This document shows positions 24,992-32,758 of a DNA stretch of 64,000 nucleotides, piece by piece. Source of the DNA: Skermanella mucosa (GTDB taxonomy: Bacteria; Pseudomonadota; Alphaproteobacteria; Azospirillales; Azospirillaceae); assembly GCF_016765655.2 (NCBI RefSeq), contig NZ_CP086106.1, positions 4,982,501 through 5,046,500 of the forward strand, given 5' to 3'. Below the pieces are notes generated by a model. That model was not told the origin of the DNA. It saw nothing but the letters and a program-made list of their open reading frames with translations, and ran no database searches. The translations under genes were made by a program, and so were the position numbers. Numbering within the stretch: position 1 is the first letter of the stretch; every line of letters begins with the position of its first letter.

Positions 24992-26227
24992 TCAGACCCC
25001 GGCGTACATACGGCCGGGATTGAAGATGCGCTTGGGGTCCAGGGTTTCCTTGACGCGGGCGGACAGGGCCGCCAGCGGTGCCGGCTGCGGATGGAACACG
25101 TCGGTCGAGGCCCGGACCGTATCGGGAGCCCGGATCAGCGTGGCGTGGCCGCCGCCCGATCCTCCACCCAGGCCGACCGCGCCGCGCACGGCGTGCTGCC
25201 CGGCCGCCTCGGCGCCGGGATCGACGGCGAGCCAGACCAGGCCGCCGCCCCAGTCGAAATAGGCGTCGGAGCCGGGCAGCCGCCCCTTGATGTCGGCCAC
25301 CACCCGGGCACCGTCGGCGGGCGGCACCGACAGGCGCCAAACCAGCCGTTCCGGTTGGGCAACGAACGGCTTGACGTCCCGGAGGGCGGCCCAGAAGGCC
25401 AGCGACGGCTCGCGTTCCAGGAACTCCACCGTCCCGAATCCGCCGAGCAGGTCGCGCAGCTTGCCGGCCCGGTACTCGATCGAGGGGCCGAAACCTTCCA
25501 GCCGGATCGCGGTCGCGGCGGCGCCCCCCAGTTCCTCTACGCCCAGGCCGCCGGCGAGCGACGCCGGCACATGGGCGGCGCCGGCGACCTCGTAAGGACT
25601 TTGCAAGGCCAGCGCCATCACCCGGATGGCATCAGCGTCGTCCAGAGCGCGGACCAGCACGGTGCGGGTGTCCTCCGGGGCCGGAAGCACCTTCAGGGTG
25701 ACCTCGGTCAGCACCGTCAGGGTCCCGTAGGCGCCGGCCACCAGCTTGGGCAGGTCGTAGCCGGTGACGTTCTTGACCACCCTGCCGCCGGCCTTGAAGG
25801 CCTCGCCGCGCCCGCTGACCGCCTGGAACCCCAGGAAATGGTCGCGCACCGCGCCCGCCTTGACCCGGCGCGGCCCGGCCAGATTGCACGAGACCACGCC
25901 GCCGACCGTCTGCCGCCCGGCCTCGCCGCCCAGCAGCGGACCGAAGTCGGTCGGCTCGAACGCGAACTGCTGGCGGTTCTCGGCCAGCAGGGCTTCCAGC
26001 TCGGCGAGCGGCGTCCCGGCGCGGGCGGACAGCACCAGCTCCTCCGGCTCGTACAGGGTCACGCCGGTCAGGCCCGACAGGTCGAGCGTGTGGGTCGCCT
26101 GGAAAGGCCGCCCCAGCGCCCGCTTGGTGCCGCTCCCCACCAGTTCCAGCGGGGTTTCCTCGGAAATGGCCCAGCGGACGGCCTCCAGGGCTTGGTCCGC
26201 ATCAGCGGGTTTCAAACGTGTCTTCAT
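24992..26227 (-). CDS. glcE: Glycolate oxidase FAD-binding subunit GlcE
   Basis: A 411-residue FAD-binding protein of the FAD_binding_4 type, shorter than GlcD as usual. VGSGTKRALGRPFQATHTLD, GPLLGGEAGRQTVGGVVSCN, DHFLGFQAVSGRGE and VKNVTGYDLPKLVAGAYGTL mark the FAD domain, and LDPKRIFNPGRMYAGV closes the protein. It lies 8 bp after glcD. The frame stays open upstream to 26479, but that part is inside glcD. Confidence 0.95.
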   Translation of the reverse strand: MKTRLKPADADQALEAVRWAISEETPLELVGSGTKRALGRPFQATHTLDLSGLTGVTLYEPEELVLSARAGTPLAELEALLAENRQQFAFEPTDFGPLLGGEAGRQTVGGVVSCNLAGPRRVKAGAVRDHFLGFQAVSGRGEAFKAGGRVVKNVTGYDLPKLVAGAYGTLTVLTEVTLKVLPAPEDTRTVLVRALDDADAIRVMALALQSPYEVAGAAHVPASLAGGLGVEELGGAAATAIRLEGFGPSIEYRAGKLRDLLGGFGTVEFLEREPSLAFWAALRDVKPFVAQPERLVWRLSVPPADGARVVADIKGRLPGSDAYFDWGGGLVWLAVDPGAEAAGQHAVRGAVGLGGGSGGGHATLIRAPDTVRASTDVFHPQPAPLAALSARVKETLDPKRIFNPGRMYAGV

Positions 26228-26235
26228 GCCGGACC

Positions 26236-27726
26236 CTAGAAGCGCGGAAGATCGGGGAACGGGATCTGCCCGCGGTGGATATGCATGCGGCCCATCTCGG
26301 CGCAGCGGTGGAGCTGCGGAAAGACCTTGCCGGGGTTCAGCAGCCCCTCGGGATCGAAGGCGCATTTCAGCCGCTGCTGCTGGTTCAGGTCGATCTCGGT
26401 GAACTGGTGGATCATCAGGTCGCGCTTCTCGACCCCGACGCCGTGCTCGCCGGTCAGCACGCCGCCGACCTCGACGCACAGCTTCAGGATGTCGGCGCCG
26501 AAATCCTCGGCCGCCTGGAGTTCACCCGGCTTGTTGGCGTCGTAGAGGATCAGCGGGTGCAGGTTGCCGTCGCCGGCATGGAACACGTTGGCGACCCGCA
26601 GCCCATGCTTCTCCGACATCTCGGTCATGCGGTTCAGCACAAGCGGCAGCTGCTTGCGCGGGATCGTCCCGTCCATGCACAGATAGTCCGGGCTGATCCG
26701 GCCCACGGCGGGGAACGCGGCCTTGCGCCCGGCCCAGAAGACCATCCGCTCGTCCTCGGACTCGCTGACCCGGACCGAGACGGCGCCGCAGTCGCGGGCG
26801 ATCTTCTCGACCTCGCCGATCAGGTGATGGACCTCCGCCTCCGGCCCGTCCAGCTCGACGATCAGCAGCGCCTCCACATCCAGCGGATAGCCGGCGTGGA
26901 CGAACTCCTCCGCCGCGTGGATCGCCGGCTTGTCCATCATCTCCATGCCGCCGGGGATGATGCCCGCCGCGATGATCGCGGCCACGCAGTTGCCGCCGGT
27001 CTCGCTGCTGGGGAAGCCGATCAGGACGGCCCGCAGCGTCTCCGGCTTGCGCAGGATGCGGACGGTAACCTCGGTCACGACGCCCAGCAGCCCCTCCGAC
27101 CCGGTCATGATGCCGAGCAGGTCGTAGCCTTCCGAGTCCAGGTGCTTGCCGCCGAGCCGGACGATGTCGCCGTTCATCAGCACCATCTCGATGCCGAGCA
27201 CGTTGTTGGTGGTCAGGCCGTATTTCAGGCAGTGGACCCCGCCGGAATTCTCGGCGATGTTGCCGCCGATCGTGCAGGCGATCTGGCTCGACGGGTCGGG
27301 GGCGTAATAGAACCCTTCGTGAGCCACCGCGGTGGTGATGCCCAGGTTGGTGACGCCGGGCTGGGCGGTCACGGTCCGGTTGGCGTAATCGATGTCCAGG
27401 ATCTTGTTGAACTTGCCCAGGCCCAGGATGATCCCGTCGGCCAGAGGCAGCGCGCCGCCGGACAGGGACGTGCCGGCCCCGCGCGGGACGACCTTGATCC
27501 CCAGCTCGTTGCAGTATTTCAGGACCTGGGAAACCTGCTCGGTCGTGGTCGGCAGGACGACCACCATGGGCAACTGGCGATAGGCCGTCAGGGCGTCGGT
27601 CTCGTAGACCCGCATCTCGTCGCGTTCGACGATGACGCCTTCGCCCGGCACGATGGCCCTCAGCGCATTGACGATCTCCGCCCGGCGGGCGAGCACCGAA
27701 GCGTCAGGCGTGGGCATCTTGATCAT
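26236..27726 (-). CDS. glcD: Glycolate oxidase subunit GlcD
   Basis: A 496-residue FAD-linked oxidase subunit. The FAD site is RGAGTSLSGGALPLADG, with PDPSSQIACTIGGNIAENSG and GLTTNNVLGIEMVLMNGD. The C-terminal domain has NVFHAGDGNLHPLILYD and LTGEHGVGVEKRDL with the metal and substrate histidines. Together with GlcE and GlcF it oxidises glycolate (and often D-lactate) to glyoxylate. GGAGGAAA lies 8 bp before the ATG at 27726. An operator-like palindrome AAGTGGTATCACCACTT lies 133 bp upstream. Confidence 0.96.
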   Translation of the reverse strand: MIKMPTPDASVLARRAEIVNALRAIVPGEGVIVERDEMRVYETDALTAYRQLPMVVVLPTTTEQVSQVLKYCNELGIKVVPRGAGTSLSGGALPLADGIILGLGKFNKILDIDYANRTVTAQPGVTNLGITTAVAHEGFYYAPDPSSQIACTIGGNIAENSGGVHCLKYGLTTNNVLGIEMVLMNGDIVRLGGKHLDSEGYDLLGIMTGSEGLLGVVTEVTVRILRKPETLRAVLIGFPSSETGGNCVAAIIAAGIIPGGMEMMDKPAIHAAEEFVHAGYPLDVEALLIVELDGPEAEVHHLIGEVEKIARDCGAVSVRVSESEDERMVFWAGRKAAFPAVGRISPDYLCMDGTIPRKQLPLVLNRMTEMSEKHGLRVANVFHAGDGNLHPLILYDANKPGELQAAEDFGADILKLCVEVGGVLTGEHGVGVEKRDLMIHQFTEIDLNQQQRLKCAFDPEGLLNPGKVFPQLHRCAEMGRMHIHRGQIPFPDLPRF

Positions 27727-27858
27727 GCCGTGTTTCCTCCTCCAGCGGACGGGGCCGTGCAGCGGCAACAGCCGGTGCCGGTCTCTTGTCCCTTGGCCGC
27801 GCCACATGGGCGGCAACATTTCAGCGCGCGCACATTGGAAAAACGTCGCGTTGATGTA

Positions 27859-27875
27859 AAGTGGTATCACCACTT
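27859..27875. promoter_or_regulatory. FadR-type operator upstream of glcDEF
   Basis: AAGTGGT-ATC-ACCACTT, a perfect 7-bp inverted repeat with a 3-bp centre. It matches the TGGTnnnACCA consensus of GlcC/PdhR/LldR regulators and the box at 16339-16349. A weak TTTACA-17-CAATGT promoter overlaps it on the minus strand. Confidence 0.7.
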
Positions 27876-27932
27876 GGCCGAACAAGAGGTCCTGAAGAAA
27901 GGATCCTGCGGGTTTTCCCCACCCCTGAAAAG

Positions 27933-27960
27933 CAAAACCGCGCCGAAACTGCGGCGCGGT
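27933..27960 (-). terminator. Intrinsic terminator after rpmJ
   Basis: A 9-bp perfect stem (ACCGCGCCG arm at 27937-27945, pairing with 27952-27960, 6-nt loop) followed on the minus strand by TTTT. It lies 38 bp after the rpmJ stop and isolates rpmJ from glcD. Confidence 0.8.
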
Positions 27961-27997
27961 CACCCCCCGGAGATACGGGCTCTCCCCTTCAGCACGC

Positions 27998-28123
27998 TCA
28001 GCCCTGGCGCGCCTTGAAGCGGGGGTTCTGCTTGTTGATGACGTAGACGCGGCCCTTGCGGCGGATCACGCGGCAAGCCTTGTGCCGGGTCTTCATGGAT
28101 TTCAGCGAGTTCACGATCTTCAT
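27998..28123 (-). CDS. rpmJ: 50S ribosomal protein L36
   Basis: A 41-residue protein ([20 protein letters not shown], then [20 protein letters not shown]). This is the alphaproteobacterial form of L36: it keeps a single Cys and lacks the complete zinc-binding Cys/His set of the E. coli form. It binds 23S rRNA in the large subunit. It is monocistronic, with its own TTGACA promoter and a terminator. Confidence 0.96.
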   Translation of the reverse strand: MKIVNSLKSMKTRHKACRVIRRKGRVYVINKQNPRFKARQG

Positions 28124-28162
28124 GGTTCACAGTCCCAGGAGGGTAAGTCACAAGAGCGCCGG

Positions 28163-28191
28163 AAAATATGGAGCGCAAGGCCGGATGTCAA
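28163..28191 (-). promoter_or_regulatory. rpmJ promoter
   Basis: Minus strand TTGACA (28191-28186), 17 bp, TATTTT (28168-28163), about 40 bp before the rpmJ ATG. Confidence 0.65.
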
Positions 28192-28222
28192 CAAGCGCCT
28201 GTGTTTGCGCGCCGTTTTCGGG

Positions 28223-29176
28223 TCAGCCTTCCGTTCCGTCGGACAGTTTCAGCGCGAAGAACCGGTACATGCGCAGCCCGCCCTGGAGCGCCGCGACGCG
28301 CCGCGCCCAGAGCTCCACCTCCTCGACCACCGCCAGCTTGGTCTCGTGGTCCATGCTGTGCTTCTCCAGGAACTCGGTCAGCGACTGGATCGCCGCCAGG
28401 ATCAGCACCCGGTGGGCATCGGTGACGTCCTCGGTGATGCGGATGTCCAGGTTGCGCTGCTGGAGCGAGGTGACCGTCTTGGCCACCGTCAGCGGGAACG
28501 GCTCCAGCGGTTCCTTCGCCAGCCATTCCTTCACGGCCGGCGAGCGGGGCTCGTCCTTCTCGAAGACATAATCGGTGAACAGCAGCTGCCCGCGCGGCTT
28601 CAGGCTCATCTCGATGCCGTCGTTCAGGCTCTCGCGGTCCTTGATGCAGAAGAACGATTCCTTGGAGAAGATGCAGTCGAACCGCTTGGGATGCCGGAAA
28701 TTCTCGGGGTCGTAATGGGTGATTGTCGCCTGCTTGGCCATGCCGGCCTTGACCGAGCGCTCCATCCCCTCCTTCGCGAGGACGGGCGACGGCTCCAGCC
28801 CGGTGACCCAGCAGCCGTACTGGGCCGCCATCTTGCGCGCAGCCCCACCCAGGCCCGCCGCCAAGTCGAGCACGCTCATCGCGGGATTCAGGCCGAGCGG
28901 CTTGACCAGGTCCGGTATGTAGTCCTCGCCCCCCGGCGAGGTGAAGCCGTCGCCCCACAGCTTCTCGACCACGCCGATCCGGGTCGCGGACCAGAGCGGT
29001 TTGCCGAACCGGGAATTGACGCCGGGCATCGCCGGCCGGGGTCCCGCGGGAGCGGCCGGGGCGGCCGCCGCCGGTTCCGGCGCGGCGTCCGCCTTCTCCT
29101 CCGGCAGGTCGTATCCTTCCCACCAGGCGAGCAGGCGCTTTTTCCAGGGCTTGCCGGTGGCCGGGGCTTCGCTCAT
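28223..29176 (-). CDS. SAM-dependent methyltransferase (class I)
   Basis: A 317-residue protein. Residues ~30-55 are a low-complexity Ala/Pro linker. The methyltransferase core follows: SVLDLAAGLGGAARKMAAQ (SAM motif I), WVTGLEPSPVLA, and FDCIFSKESFFCIKDRESL. The pattern is that of small-molecule or lipid methyltransferases (UbiE/SmtA-like fold), but the substrate is unknown. A C-terminal helical extension (~250-317) is not recognised. The start is uncertain: ATG 29176 has GGGAG immediately before it, and a GTG at 29215 is the alternative. Confidence 0.83.
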   Translation of the reverse strand: MSEAPATGKPWKKRLLAWWEGYDLPEEKADAAPEPAAAAPAAPAGPRPAMPGVNSRFGKPLWSATRIGVVEKLWGDGFTSPGGEDYIPDLVKPLGLNPAMSVLDLAAGLGGAARKMAAQYGCWVTGLEPSPVLAKEGMERSVKAGMAKQATITHYDPENFRHPKRFDCIFSKESFFCIKDRESLNDGIEMSLKPRGQLLFTDYVFEKDEPRSPAVKEWLAKEPLEPFPLTVAKTVTSLQQRNLDIRITEDVTDAHRVLILAAIQSLTEFLEKHSMDHETKLAVVEEVELWARRVAALQGGLRMYRFFALKLSDGTEG

Positions 29177-30139
29177 CTCCCAAACGTCGTCCTGAATGCG
29201 GCATGGAACAGCCACGGCGCGGACCGCCGACGGCCCCCCCTCCTACCATGATGCCGTTAAGCGCCCGTTAAGGGGGGAAAGCCGGCCCCGCGCCGATTTG
29301 CCGCCCTGCCCGCCTCGATCCACAAGCGGCTCCGCACGGCGCCCCTGATCGGCCTGCGGACATGGAGGGGCGGCGTCCCGCCACCCTGGTGCGCGGGACG
29401 CGCACCCTCCGACTCCGCGGCATCCGCTCGTCAGGATCACCGTGCGGGACCACCCGTACCCGGCACGCCGATGGCCTGCGACCTGGACCTATGAAGCACG
29501 CGCGACCTCCCCTTCCGAGAACCGCTATTCATGCTGGCTCCCTTGACGGAACCGTCAGGCCCGGGACCGGAAAGTCCGGGCGGTGCGGCTGGCCGGTCGG
29601 CGGAGCAAGGGTGCCCGCCTCCCCCAAGGGCACGGGTCATTGCACGCGGCGGGCCGGGTTCCCGCCGGCCAGCAGCATCGCTTTGAAGACGGCGCGGATC
29701 TGCTCGGCCTCAGGCTCCGCGGCGTGGTCCAGGACAGGCGCATTCCGCACCATTACCTCGGCGACAGGCCGCACCCAGACGCCGACCTCGAAATCATGTA
29801 CTGCGACCCGGAGGAGGAAGCCGACCACGCCATCGTCGGCGGGGCGCCCGGACCGGGTCCGGACCCGTCCCCCGTCCCGCGGCAGGCTCCCCCGCCGGAA
29901 CCCGCGCCCGCCGCAAAGCCGGCCGCGGCATCGGCACCGGCGCCCGCCGCTGCGCCGGATAGTGACCTTTCGGCCGTTTCGATAGTGACCCGCCCCGCCA
30001 GGCCCGCCTCCGCCCCGCTCTGCTCCACCTCGCTGTCCGGGCCGTCAGCGACGGTGCCGCCTTTGAGGGTGCCGACCGCCGCCTGACCGCCACCGCGTCC
30101 GGCGCGGCACCTGCCGAGCAATCAAAAGGCCTGAACCAT
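29177..30139. other. Long gene-poor intergenic stretch
   Basis: About 960 bp between the methyltransferase and a palindromic repeat. 29177-29540 shows no convincing coding signal on either strand. 29583-30086 has one weakly supported reading frame listed separately. No RNA gene or known regulatory element is seen. Confidence 0.5.
29583..30086 (+). CDS. Possible small Pro/Ala-rich protein
   Basis: A 167-codon frame opening with GTG. The stretch LRGVVQDRRIPHHYLGDRPH followed by PDADLEIMYCDPEEEADHAI has the strong G/C third-position bias of real genes here. The last 70 residues are Pro/Ala-rich. The N-terminal 40 residues look poor, there is no ribosome-binding site, and nothing is recognised, so it may be a truncated or decaying gene. 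Confidence 0.35.
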   Translation: MRLAGRRSKGARLPQGHGSLHAAGRVPAGQQHRFEDGADLLGLRLRGVVQDRRIPHHYLGDRPHPDADLEIMYCDPEEEADHAIVGGAPGPGPDPSPVPRQAPPPEPAPAAKPAAASAPAPAAAPDSDLSAVSIVTRPARPASAPLCSTSLSGPSATVPPLRVPTAA

Positions 30140-30264
30140 GGGCAGAAACACCCCCTTTCCGTCATGCGCGGGCTTGACCCGCGCATCCACGCGCAAACTG
30201 CCGTGGTGAAGTTTGCGCGTGGATGGCCGGATCAAGTCCGGCCATGAAGAAATGGGGGTGTTCC
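30140..30264. repeat. MITE-like palindromic intergenic element, copy 2
   Basis: Starts GGGCAGAAACACCCCC and ends GGGGGTGTTCC, an inverted match. It contains a GTCATGCGCGGGCTTGACCC hairpin, a 15-bp perfect stem (arm ATCCACGCGCAAACT) and a CCGGATCAAGTCCGG palindrome. It is the same family as 6407-6641. Confidence 0.65.
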
Positions 30265-30318
30265 CGGCGCCCGGCGACGTCCCGTTTGTCTGCTCCCCCG
30301 ACGCGCGGCCCCGCCCGC

Positions 30319-30927
30319 TCACTTCCGGGCCGTGACCCGCTTGATGCCCGCGGCGATGTCCCGGCTCAGCGCGTTCACCGCCCGGTTCATGGCGGCGACC
30401 GTGGCCGCGTAGCCCTCGCCCTCGACCGGTTCGACGTACCGCGCCCGGGCACCCGCCCGCTCCGCCTCGGTCTGCCCGTCGAGCACGCTCCAATAGGCGT
30501 TCAGCACGACGTTGCCGGAAGCGTCCCGCTCGAAGGAGGTGACGTCGATGGCGACGGTGTGGGCCAGCGGCTCGCGCCGGCGCAGCGGCAGCACGAAGAC
30601 GTTGTCGCTGGGCAGCAGGCCCCGCAGGTTGTCCGCCACCACGCGGGTTATGTCGCCCTGGAGCCGCTGGCCCCAGCGATTGCCCTGGCTGACCTGGATG
30701 GTGTTGGCACTGGACCGGGTCACGATCTCCGGCCGGTCCAGGTACTCGGGGAGGTTGGCCTGCTCGACCCCGATCGCCGGGCCGCGCGCCGCGGCCGGCG
30801 ACCCCGGCCCGGTCGCGGACTCACGCGGCAGGGAGCTCAGGACATGCAGGTCGGGGGGCGGCAGCGTCTCGGCGCAGCCGGCGGCCAGCGGGACCAGCAG
30901 CAGCAATCCCCAGGTAAAGCGTTTCAT
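30319..30927 (-). CDS. PqiC-family ABC transport auxiliary lipoprotein
   Basis: A 202-residue lipoprotein (signal MKRFTWGLLLLVPLAAGCAE, lipobox Cys18). The mature part has IGVEQANLPEYLDRPEIVTR and ITRVVADNLRGLL, typical of the PqiC/DUF330 family that sits in the outer membrane as a partner of MCE proteins. It starts 3 bp after the MlaD-type gene and is last in the four-gene operon. Confidence 0.88.
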   Translation of the reverse strand: MKRFTWGLLLLVPLAAGCAETLPPPDLHVLSSLPRESATGPGSPAAARGPAIGVEQANLPEYLDRPEIVTRSSANTIQVSQGNRWGQRLQGDITRVVADNLRGLLPSDNVFVLPLRRREPLAHTVAIDVTSFERDASGNVVLNAYWSVLDGQTEAERAGARARYVEPVEGEGYAATVAAMNRAVNALSRDIAAGIKRVTARK

Positions 30928-30930
30928 GGT

Positions 30931-31917
30931 CTATCTCCCCAGCAGCAGGGCGTTGGGATTGCGTTCCAGCGTCTCGGCGAACCCGCGCAGCGAGCGGGAC
31001 GCCACCGCAAGGTTGCGCATCGACGTCTCCAGGTCGGAGCGGACAGGCGAGTTGCGGGAAACCAGCTCGTTGGTGTTGCCCAGCATCGTCTGCGCCTGGG
31101 AAACCGCCTGCTCGACGCTCTCCGACGTGGTGCGCAGGGACGTGACCAGCGGCCCGAACTCCCGGTTGGCGGTGCCGACCAGCCCCTGGAGCTCGGCCAT
31201 GGTGGCCTGGAGGTCCTGTTGCACCCGGGCCAGGGTGTCGGACCCCGTGGTGAAGGTGCTGCGGGCCGCCGCCATGGTGGTCTCGAACTCGCGCATGCCG
31301 CCGGCCATGGCCGCGAGGGCCTCGCCGATTTCGGGCGAGGACAGCAGCTTGTCCACGTTGGTCAGGGTGTTCATCGCCGTCGCGACCATGTCCTGGATCG
31401 GCAACTGCTCGATGTTGCGCCGGACCACGTCCAGGGTGGACGGGATCGCCGGGATCTCCGCCACGTCGGCATCGCCGCCGACAAGATTGGCCGGGCTGCC
31501 GGGCAGCAGGTCCAGCTCGACCATCAGCTGCTGGGTCACGTAGCTCTGGAAGACGAGCTGTGCGCGCAATCCCCGCTCGACCATGGCTTCGTAGCTGATG
31601 TCCGGCTGCTCGCCGTCGGGCAGTCCCGCCCATTTCATCCGGTCCCGGTCGAACTCGATATAGGTCGGGATGCGGGCGGTCAGATCCTGGCTGTCGATCA
31701 CCAGGTCCACCCGGGTCACCGAGCCGACCCGGACGCCGCGGAAATTGACCGGCGCCCCGACATAGAGCCCGTTGACCGATCCGTCGAAATAGATCACCGC
31801 CGGCGCCAGGCGCTGGTTCAGGATGCCGCTGCCCAGCGCCACCAGGGCGGTGACGAACAGGGCGATGGCACCGAGCACGAACAGGCCTATCAGGCGTGGG
31901 TTCGCCTTTCTATTCAT
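30931..31917 (-). CDS. MlaD-family (MCE domain) lipid transport protein
   Basis: A 328-residue protein. A single N-terminal TM (~8-30) is followed by an MCE domain at ~35-115, with YFDGSVNGLYVGAPVNFRGV and VGSVTRVDLVID. A long helical C-terminal region follows, rich in Thr/Ala/Gln, probably forming the tube seen in MCE assemblies. It carries lipids across the periplasm between the inner-membrane ABC complex and outer-membrane partners. It is 30 bp after the ATPase gene. Confidence 0.92.
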   Translation of the reverse strand: MNRKANPRLIGLFVLGAIALFVTALVALGSGILNQRLAPAVIYFDGSVNGLYVGAPVNFRGVRVGSVTRVDLVIDSQDLTARIPTYIEFDRDRMKWAGLPDGEQPDISYEAMVERGLRAQLVFQSYVTQQLMVELDLLPGSPANLVGGDADVAEIPAIPSTLDVVRRNIEQLPIQDMVATAMNTLTNVDKLLSSPEIGEALAAMAGGMREFETTMAAARSTFTTGSDTLARVQQDLQATMAELQGLVGTANREFGPLVTSLRTTSESVEQAVSQAQTMLGNTNELVSRNSPVRSDLETSMRNLAVASRSLRGFAETLERNPNALLLGR

Positions 31918-31947
31918 GGAAATCTCCCGGCGGAAAACGCTTCGTCC

Positions 31948-32757
31948 TCATGGCTGGGCCTCCTCGAGCTCGCCGCGGCTCAGGAAGTCCCGCACCGAGC
32001 GGTGGCGGCTGTGTTCCCGCAGGTGCCGGGGATCGCCCCCGTCGATGGCGGTGCGGCTCTCCGCGTCCAGGAAGACGGAATTGTTCGCGATGGCGAAGAT
32101 GCTGGCCAGTTCGTGGCTGACGATCACGACGGTGGCACCCAGGCTGTCGCGCAGCTCCAGGATCAGGTCGTCCAGCCGGCGCGAGCTGAGCGGGTCCAGC
32201 CCGGCCGACGGCTCGTCGAAGAACAGGATGTCGGGGTCAAGGGCGATCGCCCGCGCGAGGCCGGCGCGCTTGCGCATGCCGCCGCTGATCTCCGACGGGT
32301 AGAAATCCTCGAAGCCGGCGAGCCCGACCAGCGCCAGCTTCAGCGACACCAGCTCGCCGATCTCGGCGGGCTTCAGCTTGGTGTACTGGGACAGCGGCAC
32401 CGAGACGTTCTCGGCCAGCGTCATGGAACTCCACAGCGCGCCGCTCTGGAACAGCACGCCGAAGCGCCGGCTCATCACCGCCCGACGCTCCTGGTCGGCG
32501 GCGGTGAAGCTCTCGCCGTCGTAGCGGATGTCGCCGGCCGCCGGCTCGACCAGGCCGATCATGTGCTTCAGGAGCGTGCTCTTGCCGCAGCCGCTGGCCC
32601 CCATGATCACGAAGATGTCGCCGGTCGGCACCTGGAAGCTGACGTCGCGCTGCACGACGAAGCCGTCGAAGGCCATGGTCAGCCCTTCGACCGTAATCCT
32701 CGGCACCGTTACCTTTGGCACGGTGATCCTGGGCACTGAAGATCCGGGATCGCCCAT
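31948..32757 (-). CDS. MlaF-type ABC transporter ATP-binding protein
   Basis: A 269-residue ATPase. Walker A GASGCGKST at 53-61, Q-loop area, signature ISGGMRKRAGLARAIALDPD, Walker B ILFFDEPSAGLDPLSSRRLD. The MRKR form of the signature is the MlaF/Ttg2A type. Residues 9-23 are an internal repeat (VPRITV, VPKVTV, VPRITV) not usual for the family. It starts one base after the permease stop codon. Confidence 0.94.
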   Translation of the reverse strand: MGDPGSSVPRITVPKVTVPRITVEGLTMAFDGFVVQRDVSFQVPTGDIFVIMGASGCGKSTLLKHMIGLVEPAAGDIRYDGESFTAADQERRAVMSRRFGVLFQSGALWSSMTLAENVSVPLSQYTKLKPAEIGELVSLKLALVGLAGFEDFYPSEISGGMRKRAGLARAIALDPDILFFDEPSAGLDPLSSRRLDDLILELRDSLGATVVIVSHELASIFAIANNSVFLDAESRTAIDGGDPRHLREHSRHRSVRDFLSRGELEEAQP

Positions 32758-32758
32758 G

